Source: Hyposmocoma kahamanoa
Lineage: Eukaryota; Arthropoda; Insecta; Lepidoptera; Cosmopterigidae
NCBI RefSeq assembly: GCF_003589595.1
Contig: NW_020654810.1
Location: forward strand, 22,914,832 to 22,978,831
Direction of reading: 5' to 3'
DNA: 64,000 nt
The notes beneath the pieces are model-generated. The model did not search any database. It saw nothing but the letters and a program-made list of their open reading frames with translations, and was not told the DNA's origin. Below are positions 47,701 through 57,831 of the stretch, piece after piece (the stretch's first letter is position 1; each line of letters starts with the position of its first letter). Both the position numbers and the translations under genes were made by a program.

Positions 47701-48893
47701 GAGGTAGTGACTGCAGTTGATGGTTTAGTTATTTCTATTTATTTTCTCTCTTAAAACTACCTGCTGTTCTTGTTTATGGAACATGTACTACATATACCTA
47801 TTACTATTTATCTTAAGTCTGTTAATCTGTAATTGGTATATAAACTTATTAGTAGGTTTTGATAGTGGTAAGTTGTTCAGTTTTATCCCCAATGGCAAGA
47901 AGTGAGTTATAGATTTAAAGCCTTTATCTATGTGTCTATATATGACATTCCAGCTTCTAAACAGATGGACTGATCTTATGCCTTTTTTTTATGTAAAGGC
48001 TGTTTTTATTCAAGATCTTCACTATGTTTCATGAAAATTTACTGAACAATTTAAAGATCATTAGTTTTTTCCCCAGTTACAGCGCAGATGTTAAAAATAC
48101 AATTTTGTATTACACTTGCAAAATAAGTAATAGTAATGCACTCCTAGCACAGTTGGTTTGTAAGAAAATTGAGTGTTGAAATGTTTACTACAACAAGCTA
48201 TGACTAAGGGATCCTAAGTTTTCTTGTTACAAAACTAGGTTTTTACTCATACCTTTACTTGTAATATCATCATAGTCATCATGTATACATTAAAAGAATG
48301 TGAACTGTAAATATAGAGTCATGCATGTAACAGTACAAGAATGAGATGAGATGAAAAAACTTACTGCAAAGGGTCTTTAGGCTGTGGCTTCTTCCTCAAG
48401 TGTTTAGGAGCTGAAGTATCAAGCAGTGAATGTTCCCAGATACTGTTCGCGTTTTGGGCCGTTAGGGCTTGGACCATCTGCATAAAGTTGAAAAAGTTTA
48501 TCAACGTCAAATATTTAATAAGTACCTACTTCTCAGTAATTGAGGTATGTGTACTTAGTTTTCTATATTTTAAGTTGTAGTTGTGTGTCAACTTTGATGG
48601 ATACTCACAGCTAAGAGCGAAGGAGGCCAAGTACCCTGTCGTAAAGATTTTATATGAGAGATGTGTCGGCCCATGCTCCGATGAACGCTGCAACATTCCG
48701 CGCAAAGCAGCAACCCGCGGTTGATGGACGCCCATGACGGATCTACAAAAATAATACAACCGTATAAACACAAAACAATCACCGACGTACTAATATAAAC
48801 GTTACACAGTACTAGTTAATTGTGTCCACCTGATGCTCCACAATCCGCACATATTTCCGCAGTCGAGCGGTGCTTAGACCGCGATATCATCAT
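32623..48893 (-). CDS. Git: Git, ArfGAP/ankyrin/paxillin-binding scaffold (whole gene, 12 coding exons)
   Basis: Splicing the exons 48893-48830, 48742-48609, 48477-48365, 47688-47508, 46622-46492, 45550-45361, 44453-44381, 43674-43480, 41375-41236, 40347-39901 (or 39886), 34237-34010 and 32793-32623 keeps one frame and gives about 688 residues (693 with the other donor), near the size of fly and human GIT. Domains in order: ArfGAP with zinc finger CADC-x16-CAEC (15-38) and arginine finger R30; three ankyrin repeats (about 130-225); Spa2-homology region (about 225-345, QGRQKLARLS); YDSVASDDD (390s); coiled coil in exon 10; paxillin-binding helical bundle at the C-terminus. GIT proteins switch off Arf6 and bind PIX/paxillin at adhesions and centrosomes. 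All junctions are GT-AG. A 400-base N gap lies in intron 8. Confidence 0.95.
33126..33358. mobile_element. TA-flanked foldback MITE, copy 2
   Basis: Same ends as 20642-20850 (CACACATCAAAAGTGTCTAG). The left flank is TA; the right flank has mutated to CA. Confidence 0.75.
33846..34008 (+). repeat. SINE-A ending exactly at the Git exon 11 donor
   Basis: tRNA-like head with box B GGTTCGATTCCCGGG, an internal deletion (the CTCGTGAG to CATGGCACC part is missing), the end word TAGTGCGGGGCTATG, and an (ATT)n tail. The tail supplies bases +3 onward of the Git intron. Confidence 0.82.
34010..34237 (-). CDS. Git: Git exon 11 (paxillin-binding bundle, first half)
   Basis: Encodes LTTLSSLDRSLTQSV and VTRGISELWAAARDQHPRLA, ending SLLLIFPQ (human ALFPK). 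The donor GTAATAATAAT runs straight into the (ATT)n tail of an antisense SINE-A. Acceptor GTTGCAG has a weak pyrimidine tract, so the exon start is the less certain end. Confidence 0.87.
34457..35000 (+). pseudogene. LINE reverse transcriptase, C-terminal relic
   Basis: The 152-codon frame has the non-LTR RT thumb/connection pattern: MYNAKKSQYMVFG, FKYLGHLVASGLKDNADIER, ERRALSVRANMIARRFAR and YGALRVQYNNSFSALMGLPR. After 34910 the similarity continues in another frame (RMIADRFDCPYINRT) to a stop at 34998. No catalytic FADD box remains, as the piece lies downstream of it. It is antisense to Git, inside intron 10. Confidence 0.8.
35494..35755. repeat. Repeat L fragments in opposite directions
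   Basis: A minus fragment (35494-35550, CTTCAAAACCGGAACG) and a plus fragment (35630-35755, GTAGAGTTCCCTGTGAAAG to GGCACATGGGATTTG). Confidence 0.6.
36691..37070. mobile_element. Palindromic MITE-P, split by an 8-bp-TSD MITE
   Basis: The ends are CCGAAACAATTACTG and the inverse CAGTAATTGTTTTGGG; the interior has AAGTATGAAGCTTCGTTTGC. Other copies are at 51758-51950, 54697-54845 and 59590-59770. The insert at 36715-36938 lies between CTGTCACA and CTGTCAAA. Confidence 0.72.
36715..36938. mobile_element. MITE with 8-bp duplication, copy 2
   Basis: Ends CATTGACC and GGTCAATG, body word CGGGTTCGCGCTAAAAAGT. Target duplication 7 of 8 bases. Confidence 0.72.
37850..38150 (+). repeat. SINE-B, best copy
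   Basis: Leader with CTAGATGGCGCTACGGC, tRNA-like core CCGTGGCTTAGTTGGCATAG and GGTTTGAATCC, then a tail ending AGAATTGAATATCAATTC. Confidence 0.75.
38235..38475 (-). repeat. Repeat L, degenerate double fragment
   Basis: Two partial copies in a row, each with AAGTCCCANGTGC; much rearranged. Confidence 0.55.
38628..38832 (+). repeat. SINE-A copy, nearly complete
   Basis: Starts CTGCCTCCGTGGCCGAACGG, box B GGTTCGATTCC, ends GCGGGGCTATGTTGAATGTG. It is the clearest plus-strand copy. Confidence 0.88.
39331..39625. mobile_element. Foldback MITE with CGACCCCTCC ends
   Basis: Inverted ends CGACCCCTCC and GGAGGGGTCG, with an inner inverted pair (TTTTATTCGACAAAGCTCG at 39440 against its inverse near 39555). 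ATTT flanks both sides, perhaps part of the target duplication. Confidence 0.68.
39901..40347 (-). CDS. Git: Git exon 10 (coiled coil)
   Basis: Encodes a heptad-rich stretch (IESLKKELNSRDSTITELKN onward through VEQLTKENSVLK) for GIT dimerisation, then PVSMYETREG (human FSMYEPGS). Two in-frame donors are possible: GTTACT after 39901 or GTACTA after 39886; the second adds VTKHQ. Neither is ideal, and the choice stays open. Confidence 0.88.
41236..41375 (-). CDS. Git: Git exon 9 (acidic YDSVASDDD segment)
   Basis: Encodes ISQMSDDEPLYDSVASDDD; human GIT1 has HDYDSVASDED in the same place. Confidence 0.9.
41732..42131. other. Assembly gap, 400 N
   Basis: Exactly 400 unknown bases inside Git intron 8. 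Reading frames spanning it are meaningless. The exons on both sides join in phase, so no coding exon need be missing. Confidence 0.99.
42661..43081. repeat. AACCGACTTC repeat, long copy
   Basis: Opens AAGCCGACCTCAAAAGTAC and closes with CCTCCTCTTTTTAAAGTCGG, the inverse of the family start. Confidence 0.6.
43480..43674 (-). CDS. Git: Git exon 8 (SHD2)
   Basis: Encodes FLPVNPALSAPRNQGRQKLA and RLSTAEMATLLRDVLVDATR, matching FLPVNPEYSATRNQGRQKLA of human GIT1. Confidence 0.95.
43760..43980 (-). repeat. Repeat L copy
   Basis: Starts at TTTTTTTATAATATCAAGTG (43760) and has an internal deletion in the middle third. It lies in Git intron 7. Confidence 0.7.
44381..44453 (-). CDS. Git: Git exon 7 (SHD1)
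   Basis: Encodes LPNHLFEELVMDIYDEIDRR; human GIT has NRLFEELAMDVYDEVDRR. Confidence 0.95.
44823..44905 (-). repeat. SINE-C fragment
   Basis: Shares AACCCACGACCATGCTGCAC and CTGAGCCACAGGTC with 18774-18900. Confidence 0.5.
45144..45308 (+). repeat. SINE-A next to Git exon 6
   Basis: tRNA-like head with box B GGTTCGATTCCCGGACC and the CCATGGCACCTGCAATACAG segment; the final part is missing. It ends 53 bases from the exon 6 donor. Confidence 0.8.
45361..45550 (-). CDS. Git: Git exon 6 (end of ankyrin, start of SHD)
   Basis: Encodes QGGHAELADRMTELVYEATD and YFLTGEKPEH, then VAKAARGKLQL, matching the human LVECQYELTDRL and LAKAAKKKLQ region. Its donor is 53 bases from a SINE-A. Confidence 0.93.
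46492..46622 (-). CDS. Git: Git exon 5 (ankyrin repeats)
   Basis: Encodes EKGTACLHVACRAGQPAQAE and LLVAWGADPTVRDHSG, a classic ankyrin pattern. A partial SINE-A starts 34 bases upstream of its acceptor. Confidence 0.93.
46656..46781 (-). repeat. SINE-A 5' part in Git intron 4
   Basis: Intact tRNA-like head (CTGCCTCCGTGGCCGAACGG on the minus strand) but cut off after the GAGTTTGGGTGTAA segment. Confidence 0.82.
47508..47688 (-). CDS. Git: Git exon 4 (ankyrin repeat region)
   Basis: Encodes HPTKSEFILAKHLRLAYVL and ELGRQLHSAVRSSSLDTALR, matching the start of the GIT ankyrin block. Confidence 0.93.
48365..48477 (-). CDS. Git: Git exon 3 (ArfGAP end)
   Basis: Encodes MVQALTAQNANSIWEHSLLD and a basic linker; NSIWEHSLLD is identical in human GIT1. 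Confidence 0.95.
48609..48742 (-). CDS. Git: Git exon 2 (ArfGAP core)
   Basis: Encodes DPSWASINRGLLLCAECC and RSMGRHISHIKSL: the second zinc-ligand pair and the arginine finger of the ArfGAP domain. Phase 0 at its end. Confidence 0.95.
48830..48893 (-). CDS. Git: Git exon 1 (start codon, first zinc ligands)
   Basis: Encodes MMISRSKHRSTAEICADCGAS plus one base of Asp22. Two ATGs are adjacent (48893 and 48890); either could start the protein. Human GIT1 reads EVCADCSAPD here. Confidence 0.9.
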
Positions 48894-49566
48894 TCTAGCT
48901 ACACTTATGGAAGACGGGATTGAAATAACGCTGCCAGTGTCGTGCACCTTGTTAGTTTAGGGCACTATATAAGAAAATTATTGAATTATACCAAAATAAA
49001 ACATTTTTACTAAATGTCAAATGTCAATTAATCATAAACAATATTTATAGAAGAGACATCACATTTAATTTTTTTATTCTTGGTTATTCGTGGTTAGCCT
49101 TTTATCCATTATAATTGGTTATTTATTTGTTGAGCAATGGCTATAGAGCCATCAGCTTAAACAAGCAACAAACAATTAAGAAACTCAAAACGTATTATTA
49201 ATTAAACTAAACATTTATTTCTGAAAAAACTATAACCCGCCATTTTGCAATCTTTATATTACAAACAGGGTTTCTATTTTTTTCTTTTAGCTTTCCTTAA
49301 AAGATAATTACCAAAAAATAGGAACGTGAAAAAAAAATTTGTTTACGAGAAAATTAAATTATAATGTCCAACTCAGAAAAATGTAAATGTCGTGAACACT
49401 ATGTACCACTTTCTCTCGCTTTACCTCTGTTCAATAAAATACCCCTTTCACAAATGACAGTTATAAAGATCATTCGGTCATTCGTTCTCTCTGTGTGTGT
49501 GTGTGTGTAATTCAGTGTAATTACACGTCATTGGTTACAAAGCTAGGTTAATTTTTGCTGAGAAAA
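48894..49566. promoter_or_regulatory. Divergent Git-Ost48 promoter region
   Basis: The two start codons face away from each other across 673 bases with no transposon visible. It holds a short (GT)n tract at 49488-49509 and is otherwise AT-rich; no convincing TATA box is seen. Shared control is an inference from the spacing. Confidence 0.6.
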
Positions 49567-49696
49567 ATGAAGTTTTTCATAATTTTAGGTTTATTAGTGC
49601 CCTTTTGTGTAGCAACCAATGAAAAAGAAACTCTTGTGCTCGTAGACAATCTAATTATTAGAGAAACACACTCACAATTCTTCAAGTCCTTGCAGG
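49567..49696 (+). CDS. Ost48: Ost48 exon 1 (signal peptide)
   Basis: 43 codons plus one base; donor GTGAGTG. The start is fixed by the signal peptide that follows it. Confidence 0.95.
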
Positions 49697-52600
49697 GTGA
49701 GTGAAGAATCGATTGCGTGTCGGCCAGAAGCCGGTAGGCTGGCAAACAATTTTATGTTTTAAAACCGAGTTAATAATCTTCAACTGTTATTGCAGATCGT
49801 GGTTACACCCTGACATTCAAATTGGCTGATGATGCCAACTTAATGCTGTCTAAATATGGCGAATATTTGTACAAGAATTTGATTGTGTTCGCGCCGACGG
49901 TATTGGAGTTCGGTGGGCAGATCGACACGGAGGCGATTACGAAGTTCATCGACGATGGTGGTAATCTGCTCATGGCTGGCAATGCCGCTGCTGGTGACGT
50001 GTACAGGGAGATTGCGTCGGAATGTGGCTTTGAGGTAATTTATATTGAAGGAAAACTTCTTCTATATTAAACAAATACACGATTTGCACTCTATCTACTA
50101 CTACTCTATCTACTACTACTCTATTTGACTGCCTCTGTTGCCGAATGGTGAACATGCTGCCCTACCTCACAGAGATAAATACTTGTATGGCCTACATTTA
50201 TTCTCTCATGAGTTTGGTTGTGATTTGTGGTTTTTTTTTATAATTAAATAAGTGCACATTTGACCTCCATCGCTCCTGGTTGTCTATGTGTATGCATTAT
50301 TTATCTAACATTTCTGTACTCTGGGACTTGTACAAAGTGTTGAGGTTCGTCACTTCCATGTGGTTTTTTTATTTTATTTTGTGAAAAATTGCATCTAGCA
50401 TGCAAATTTGGACAACTTACATTTATTACTTTAGAAAATATACTGTATACATAAACATTGAAGGACACTAAATGTATATACAGGTGTCTCAAGATTCAAC
50501 GATAACCTGAGAACAGGATGTTGCCTAGTTTGTAACAATCCAGAAAAAAAAATTTTTTTTAATCGGAGTCATGTTTCTTTTTGTGGTACAAGCATTTTAA
50601 TGAAAAATGTTGAAAATGTACAACCTGTACACCATTTTTAAGTACAATATTACAAAGTATTAAAATTTATAATTAAAATTTGTAATATTATAAAATATTA
50701 CAAACTTGCAAATTTTGCTGTTCTAGTAATTGCATTTATTTGGTTTTTCAAACAAACCAACATTTCAGACTTTTTACTATCTAATCTAAACTAATAGCAA
50801 AAACCTAAAACACAATACGACAATAAATTTTTATATGTCCTTTATAACTTGTGTTTCATGTATCTTTTCTTTGTGCAATAAAGAGTTATTATTATAAATA
50901 AATATTGTTAGAAGAAAAAGGACATAAACCTTCAATATTTAAATTCCCAGATGGATGAAGAATCGGCTGCTGTAATTGACCACTTTAACTATGATATGTC
51001 GGATGAGGGAGAACATACAAGAGTAGTTGTTTCACCCAAGAACCTGATTAATGCACCTATCATAGTTGGGCATCACAACACCCAGCCTCTGCTGTTTGAG
51101 GGCACGGGTCTCATTCTGGATAAGGACAACAGTTTGGTCATGCCTATTCTGACTGCTGACAGTACAGCATACAGCTATAACCCAAAGAACCAGGTAATTC
51201 TGTAATAAAATATTATTTGAAGGATATGTCACCCATTTTGTCATGAATGTACAGACGGCAGCAAATCAAGCTACACATTGATGGATCTTGTTCATCTTAT
51301 TGTTGTTATGTTGAGTATGTGCTTTATTATTATTGTTTCTAACATAAAAAAACTTTATTGTCCAACAAAAATTTTGGTTTTGTGGTGTGGGCAATGAAAA
51401 ATTTAAATTTACGTAACATTAAAGATACATATTTCTCTTTATTGTAAGACAAGAAGGAAACGTATTTAAAATAGTATAATTTCAAGTAGATTCTAAAAAT
51501 TTCCAACAAAGAACCTAGAAATGTGTACATTTACAAGATTCTCTAAATTAAATTCCATTCTTTATTGCATTCACTATGATGCTACTTAGGATGGAAATGG
51601 CTTAAAGCTCAGTTTATGTAGCTAAGTGAATAGGCAGCTATATAAATACCTCTGTGACAGCCACAGTAGCAAATTTTCAGGGGTATCTATAGCTACTCTT
51701 TTCTACATACTTGCTTCTCAAATATACAGAAACCAATTCTATCAAACCAGTGAACCTTCGCTCGTTGTTGTTCGACATTCTGTCCAAAACAATTACTGTC
51801 CAATAAGTAATACTCAGCCGAATCAAAAGTTAATGCCAAGTATGAAGCTTCATTCATATCATGCCTCTTTTAATTTGGTCGGGAATTATTTATTTGGCAG
51901 TAATTGTTTCAAACGGATTTCGGATACAGAATGGGAGTTGACCCTCCGAAACGGAACAATAAATTCTTAAAATTTTCCACAATTTCTCTTGAATCATGCA
52001 ACACTGTTCATTTGCATCTAAATACAATGTTATTACATTTGCAAATAGGTCAAGGAGTACCCACACGCTGTTGGCCGGAAAACGGTCTTGATCGCCGCCC
52101 TGCAGGCCAGGAACAACGCTCGCATCCTCTTCAGTGGCTCTCTTTTCTTCTTCTCAGATGAAGCCTTCACTTCTCGCGTTAACAAAGTCCATGTAAGTAT
52201 GGGGGTAATTACTACATAAAAATCTAAACTTTTTTAATTAAGGTATGTGGTTACGGAATGTGATTTTGATTTGACAATTTGATTTTTAGTTTAATTTTTC
52301 TCAGTCTTTATTGTTTTCTGAAGTTTTGAAAACTATTCGACGATTTTATAGGAAATATCTGGTTTTAAAAAAGAATTAACAGTTTATTTCAAACCTCATC
52401 CAATTTTGTTAGTAATGTAAAAGTAAAAATTCTTGCCTATAATTTTAGTAAGTAATTAAATTTTTTTAAACCCATTACTTCTGAAAATGGGTATGAATTT
52501 TGAATGGGGTCCGCATACTTGTTCGCTCATATTTCTATCTTTGTCACTCATGTCTTCAGTTATGGTGAATCAATCCACATCTTATACTTTGAAATAAAAA

Positions 52601-55552
52601 CAATCACACTGTCATTACAGGGAGATAAGGTACAAGCAGACTTATCAGGCAATAAGGCTCTTGCCGTGCACCTGAGCGAGTGGGCCTTCGGCGAGCGCGG
52701 CCGCCTGCGCGTGCGCCGCGTGCACCACCACCGCCAGGGAGACAAGGGATCCTCTGACACTTACACCATTACTGACACTGTCGTAAGTATAACTGTAATT
52801 AATGGCGGTTACATTTGGATAGCTACCTATTAAAATAAACCTTATATATGGGATCTCTCTTATGCCGTCTCTCTCGTAGCTTTCACCACATTTTGTACCA
52901 CATCATATCTTGTGCTGTGGCCCTTGTCAAACTCATTCTATAGAGTTATATTCATATAAATATACTATGATTTATGGACAATCGTTTTGAAAATTGAGTA
53001 ACATCATATGTCTTGCTCAAGTAGGACATAAGTGTCGATACAGAGCTGATTTTTTTCATATGATAAATAATAACATTCCTGATAACTTTTATTCTTATGT
53101 AATATCTATAAAAGCTGATTGTTTCAGTGAAAAAAATTTTTGTACAAAAATGTATAAAATGCAGAAAAATGTAATGTCTATATTTATTTACAGTATAGGT
53201 CCAATCATTCTCTATCAAAAAAAAAATCATTCATCTACAGGTACTTGCAGCTTTATGAGTAAAAAGGTGGCAAAATTTTAGATTTGTTATTTATTTTTTA
53301 ACACAATATGCTAGTTTCTACTTAACATTCGTGTTATTGTTATAACATTCTCTAAATTACACTAAAATTATTTTTTCTTTAGTCGTATCTCATGTATTTT
53401 GTTAAAAAAGTACATAAAAAGTTAACAATTTTGCCACATCTTTACTTACAATGCCGCAAGTACATGCAGACAGATTATTTTTTTCTACATAGAAAATTTT
53501 TGGAACTATACTGTAAGTAACCCACGCACATTACATTTTCTTAAATTTTTTGAGATAAAAAAAAAATGTATATTTCTCCATACAAAAAAAAAATTTTTTT
53601 TTTCTCCAAATCTTTCAAGAAAATATACAAGAATAAAAGTTGTTAGGAATGTTACTATCTATCTATATAAAAAAAAATTTGCTCAATACTCCACAAGTTT
53701 CCTATATCCAAGAATTATCAATTTGGGCCCAGTATGTGGTGGTGCGTTCAGGTTTACGCCTCAGCAATGTTGCAATAGAACTCCTTGTGAAAGATGTCGT
53801 CCAGGGAAGTACTGCCACCTTACCTATTTGCACCGCCAAGCAGTAATGTGAGCATTACTGCATTCCGGTTTACAATTATAAGGGTGCCAGTGAAATTACA
53901 GGCACATGGTAGTTTCAACTTATGTCTCAGGGTGATGGGCGCAGTGGCAGTGCGCCTAAGATCTTTAAGATTTAAAGCTATGAATGACACTGCAACTGTT
54001 ATGGATAGGCGTGTCGCTAACCACCAGGCGCAGGACTTGTTCGTCCCGTCACTTAGTATTATAAAAAAAAAAAAAAAAAGGAACAACCATGCTATAGTTT
54101 TTTTTAAGTTAGTGAGAACATCTCATTTGTGTTGCAACATTTAGGTAGACATGCAGTTTCACGTAGCTAAAAATAAGTTATACATACCTTGTTTTTTCTA
54201 ATCAAACCTTTTTGCTTATCAACAGGTATACCGTATCGAAATCGAAGAGTTGAGGGCTGGTCAATGGCAACCATTCGAAGCCAATGACGTTCAGCTAGAG
54301 TTCGTTCGTATCGACCCCTTCATACGCACCACATTGCAGAAAAGACCCAATGGAGTATACGAAGCTGTATTCAAAGTGCCTGATGTATGGGGAGTGTACC
54401 AGTTTAAGGTGGACTATGACCGTGTTGGGTACACTAGACTTTATCATTCCACACAGGTTGGTTTTATGTATTTTTTAATGCATTCGGGTGCGGTTATAAG
54501 TAAGGTGCCTACAGATTTGCTCGGATTTTGACTGTGATTGATTAATATTAAGGTTCAAATTGAACAAACTTCACTTAATTTAAATTTCAGTGTCGATTGT
54601 CTGTTCCTGCTTACACATTTATTCGATTGTGTCTAATCACATGTATCAATAGTCAAAAAATCGAACAAATCTTTAGACACTGTACCACTTGTGTCTGGGG
54701 GTCTTTTCCCATTCTCCGTCCGACATCTGCCTGAAACAATTATTGTCAAATAAGAAATACTCGACCAAATTAAAAGTTTTGTTTTATCGAGTATTATTTA
54801 TTTAACAGTACGTTTTGGACTGATGTCGAACAGAGAACAGGGGCCTTACCATGAACTCTTATTACGATTCAGTTTAGGACCTATCCCGCTTTTTTGTCGT
54901 TACGAACATATACTGAACTGTATTAAGAGTTCAGTAAGGCTCCTGGAGTAGAGCCCCTGAACCTAGTTTTGGGCCATAACTTTTTTCATATTATGTTATA
55001 ATGGAAAATCATCTTACACTATAGATAATTTAGGGAACTGATTATGCATTTAAATTGAGCAGAAACGTTTGAAATCTCTGCATATTGCAGTATTTTCAAG
55101 AACAATTTTTTTTACAAATGATAAAACAAAAATTGATCCTTTCTTTACAAAATGTGTCTCTCTACTTCAGAATTCCTTTTTACGCGTTAAGTATTTTTCA
55201 TTTGGCATTGGCACAAACACTAAACAAATGAAAAAAATCTTTTCCATTTTTTTGAGGGCAGATAAAGATAAACAATTCAGACTTAGCCAAAATAATCCAC
55301 AAAAATATCCATCAAAGCTATTGAACTCGCCTTATTTTTATTTTAATGTTAAACATTATGAGTAATTTTGAAAATAAACCTATTATTCCTTTACAGGTGT
55401 CAGTCCGGCCCCTACAACACACTCAATATGAGAGATTCATTCCAAGCGCATACCCGTACTACGTGAGCGCATTCTCCATGATGATTGGTGTGTTCCTGTT
55501 TTCGTTTGTCTTTCTTTACTACAAAGAAGATACAAAGACGAAATCTGATTAG
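49567..55552 (+). CDS. Ost48: Ost48/DDOST, oligosaccharyltransferase 48-kDa subunit (whole gene, 7 coding exons)
   Basis: Exons 49567-49696, 49796-50034, 50951-51193, 52049-52192, 52621-52782, 54226-54456 and 55397-55552 join in one frame to 434 residues, close to the mature human protein plus signal. Residues 1-17 ([16 protein letters not shown]) form a signal peptide. The body matches DDOST along its length: [76 protein letters not shown]. One membrane span (about 406-425) is followed by a short lysine-rich tail KTKSD with lysines at -3 and -5, an ER retrieval signal. The subunit belongs to the complex that transfers the glycan to Asn-X-Ser/Thr in the ER. All junctions are GT-AG. Confidence 0.97.
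49796..50034 (+). CDS. Ost48: Ost48 exon 2
   Basis: Encodes [20 protein letters not shown] to [10 protein letters not shown], matching the human [20 protein letters not shown] segment. Confidence 0.96.
50129..50300 (+). repeat. SINE-A, degenerate and interrupted
   Basis: The head (CTGCCTCTGTTGCCGAATGG) and TTTGGTTGTGATTTGTGG are kept; about 50 bases with the GCACATTTGACCTCC word then interrupt it before TGGTTGTCTATGTGTATGC. It lies in Ost48 intron 2. Confidence 0.7.
50951..51193 (+). CDS. Ost48: Ost48 exon 3
   Basis: 81 codons, starting [20 protein letters not shown]; phase 0 at both ends. Confidence 0.96.
51758..51950. mobile_element. Palindromic MITE-P copy in Ost48 intron 3
   Basis: AACAATTACTGTCCAATAAG and its inverse TTTGGCAGTAATTGTTTC enclose AAGTATGAAGCTTCATTC. 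Confidence 0.72.
52049..52192 (+). CDS. Ost48: Ost48 exon 4
   Basis: 48 codons, [18 protein letters not shown] to SRVNKVH; acceptor CAAATAG, donor GTAAGT. Confidence 0.96.
52621..52782 (+). CDS. Ost48: Ost48 exon 5
   Basis: 54 codons, [20 protein letters not shown] to TYTITDTV. The middle is markedly GC-rich (GCGAGCGCGGCCGCCTGCGC), unlike the rest of the gene. Confidence 0.96.
53745..54078 (+). repeat. Repeat L, long copy in Ost48 intron 5
   Basis: From GTGCGTTCAGGTTTACGCC through CCACCAGGCGCAGGACTTG to TTAGTATTATAAAAAA, with a 17-base A tail that suggests a fairly recent insertion. Confidence 0.75.
54226..54456 (+). CDS. Ost48: Ost48 exon 6
   Basis: 77 codons, [20 protein letters not shown] to [10 protein letters not shown]; human [17 protein letters not shown] is matched closely. 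Confidence 0.97.
54697..54845. mobile_element. Palindromic MITE-P copy in Ost48 intron 6
   Basis: GAAACAATTATTGTCAAATA and, inverted, TATTTAACAGTACGTTTTGG. The central part is shortened. Confidence 0.68.
55397..55552 (+). CDS. Ost48: Ost48 exon 7 (membrane span and stop)
   Basis: Encodes [20 protein letters not shown], nearly invariant in the family, then the membrane span and TAG. Confidence 0.97.
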   Translation: MSVRPLQHTQYERFIPSAYPYYVSAFSMMIGVFLFSFVFLYYKEDTKTKSD

Positions 55553-55754
55553 AATATTGAATGATGGCTCATTTAAGATTGGTTATTTACACTACATAGT
55601 CGAGTGTAGTGACCGGTGATACGAGCCCTAGATGTTAGAATATTCCTTATTTTCATTTTCTAGTGTTGTATGTTCATAAAACGTGTCAGCGAATGAGGTC
55701 CACAAATAATATTTGTTACTTTAAATGAAATGGGTAATGTTGTAATCGAATGAA

Positions 55755-55760
55755 AATAAA
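55755..55760 (+). terminator. Poly-A signal of Ost48
   Basis: AATAAA about 200 bases after the stop codon. Confidence 0.7.
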
Positions 55761-57545
55761 GTGGAATTTTATTTATGTTTTTGCATTTAATTGAACTTCT
55801 ATCCCATCTTACCAGACAAATGATAATATTGAAAATAGCTCTATCGTTAGTAAAATTAAATTCTTTTGGTGTACACTTAACAATATAATTATGTATAATA
55901 TAAATATTAATTGTAAACACATTAGCTAATTATTTTTCCTGATATTTTGTAAATCATATGAGTAGATCTCGATAAAATAATACCGTTGAGAGACGAAAAC
56001 TATACAATTATGAACGCAGTAATATCTAGCGTTCATTGACAACAGTCAATTATTCCTGAACGCGACAATTTAAAATGGCAATAGCATGCATGTCATACTG
56101 GCTTTTGTAGAATTAATTTTAGTGAAAAATGTAAAATTTACACATTCCTAATCGAAAAAACTGGTTAATTCACTAAAAGAATAATCTATCGTGCCAAATA
56201 ACTGCTCAGGTTAGATAGGAAGTGTAATTTTGCTGTACTATCAATGTGAATTGTGTAGGCAGTGATTTCGTGTCCTAGTATTTGTAATATTTTGGAAATT
56301 TTTTGTGTTACGCGTGTGTTATTTTGTTAACTGGGTTGTACGCGGTCTGGAGCTGGTTTGAGCGGCCAGGTTTCCCTGTAGTGCCTGTAGCAGTTATGTG
56401 TTTACATCTGTAAACTGTCCCCGTAAGTATGATGTCATTGTAGTGACTGCCATAAAAAATATGTTGGCTTTGTGCCCATTTCTTTTCCTACTAGAATTGT
56501 AATTGTGATATTGTTTGAGTTTAACATCCACGCGGACGCGGCGCAATGAACCCTGTAGGTTATAGCCGAGTTGTTCCAGATAATTATGTAAATTAAGTTT
56601 CGCGCGGATCCCGTAAGTCGCGCGAAGCTGCGTCGCCACCGCCGACTGTTTTAATTTGGCGGAAAATTAAACAGTTGTACAGTGACAACAATATTTTGAC
56701 TGTGCTCTGTCTGCTTTTGTATCAATATGGTTCAGTCAATGACATCTTGAACATGCATGCAGCCAGGTTTGTAATTAGTTTACTACTTTTCACCCTTACT
56801 TGAAAGAAAGTGCCTTAATTATGGCAGTGTTATTTAGCTTGTTACTGTATTGCAATCTTATGTAGTTGGTCACTTTGTGGTATTGTTTTCTTTGAAAGTA
56901 CCTTAATTGTTCTTATTTATTGGTTACTGCGTGGTATTGTTGTTTAATGGAAATTGTAACTGCATAATTTATCTATATTTTGCTATTGTTCTCTTTGTGG
57001 AATGCCTGCAGCTGGCAGGCAACAATAGCAACTGGATTTTGCTTATATTTGCTACATCAAACACTTCAATACTACATAAAACCCTATCGTGTCACATGAG
57101 GAACAAATTCAACTTATTTATTTTAGTGATAACCACATATTATTCAGAATACATCAACTAATTTATATGAACGCACTGTCCTTATTCAATATTGCATATA
57201 GATGTAAACAATATGTAAATGATGTATTTTAAAATTTATTAGAGCTAAAGTTTTCTTGTCTATATCAAGTTCTTAGGTTTTCGCGATTGTTACACATAGG
57301 AAATGAAACTATTTTTCTGGATTTAAATCTACTTGTTTGTTCAAACAAACCTTTTTTTTCTTTGTTTGAAAAAACAAATATATGCGTAATAGTTTCACTT
57401 TTTCCTGTCTAATTTGTAAAATGTGTGAATGTGGAATTGCAAAAAAACTTTGTCCATTATCATCACTATCCTTAGAATTAGAATGCAGCTTTAAATTTGT
57501 ATTAGTACATTATATATATTTCTGCTTATAATTGTGTTGTGCAGG

Positions 57546-57831
57546 CATTGACTTACAATTATATGGATGTCGGGTCCGTGCTAAAAAGTGTCCGAACTTA
57601 TAGGGCGTTAAAATAATATACAGAGCGTCATTCACGCTTTAGTCATCGTTTGTTCGACTGACAGCGAAGCAAGCAAAATTAGACAGTACTGTGATGACAT
57701 TACAATTTAAATTCAACGTTTTAGCTTTTTCATATTCCTTTACATGTCACTACGTTTAAATAGGTTGACTTGGGACATTTTTTTCGTGGTTTTTGTATTA
57801 GACCCGTTGTCCATTTATTTGTAAGTCAATG
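57546..57831. mobile_element. MITE with perfect 8-bp duplication, copy 3
   Basis: Ends CATTGACTTACAATTATATG and the inverse of ATTTGTAAGTCAATG; TGTGCAGG is duplicated exactly at 57538-57545 and 57832-57839. This copy fixes the element borders for the family. Confidence 0.82.
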
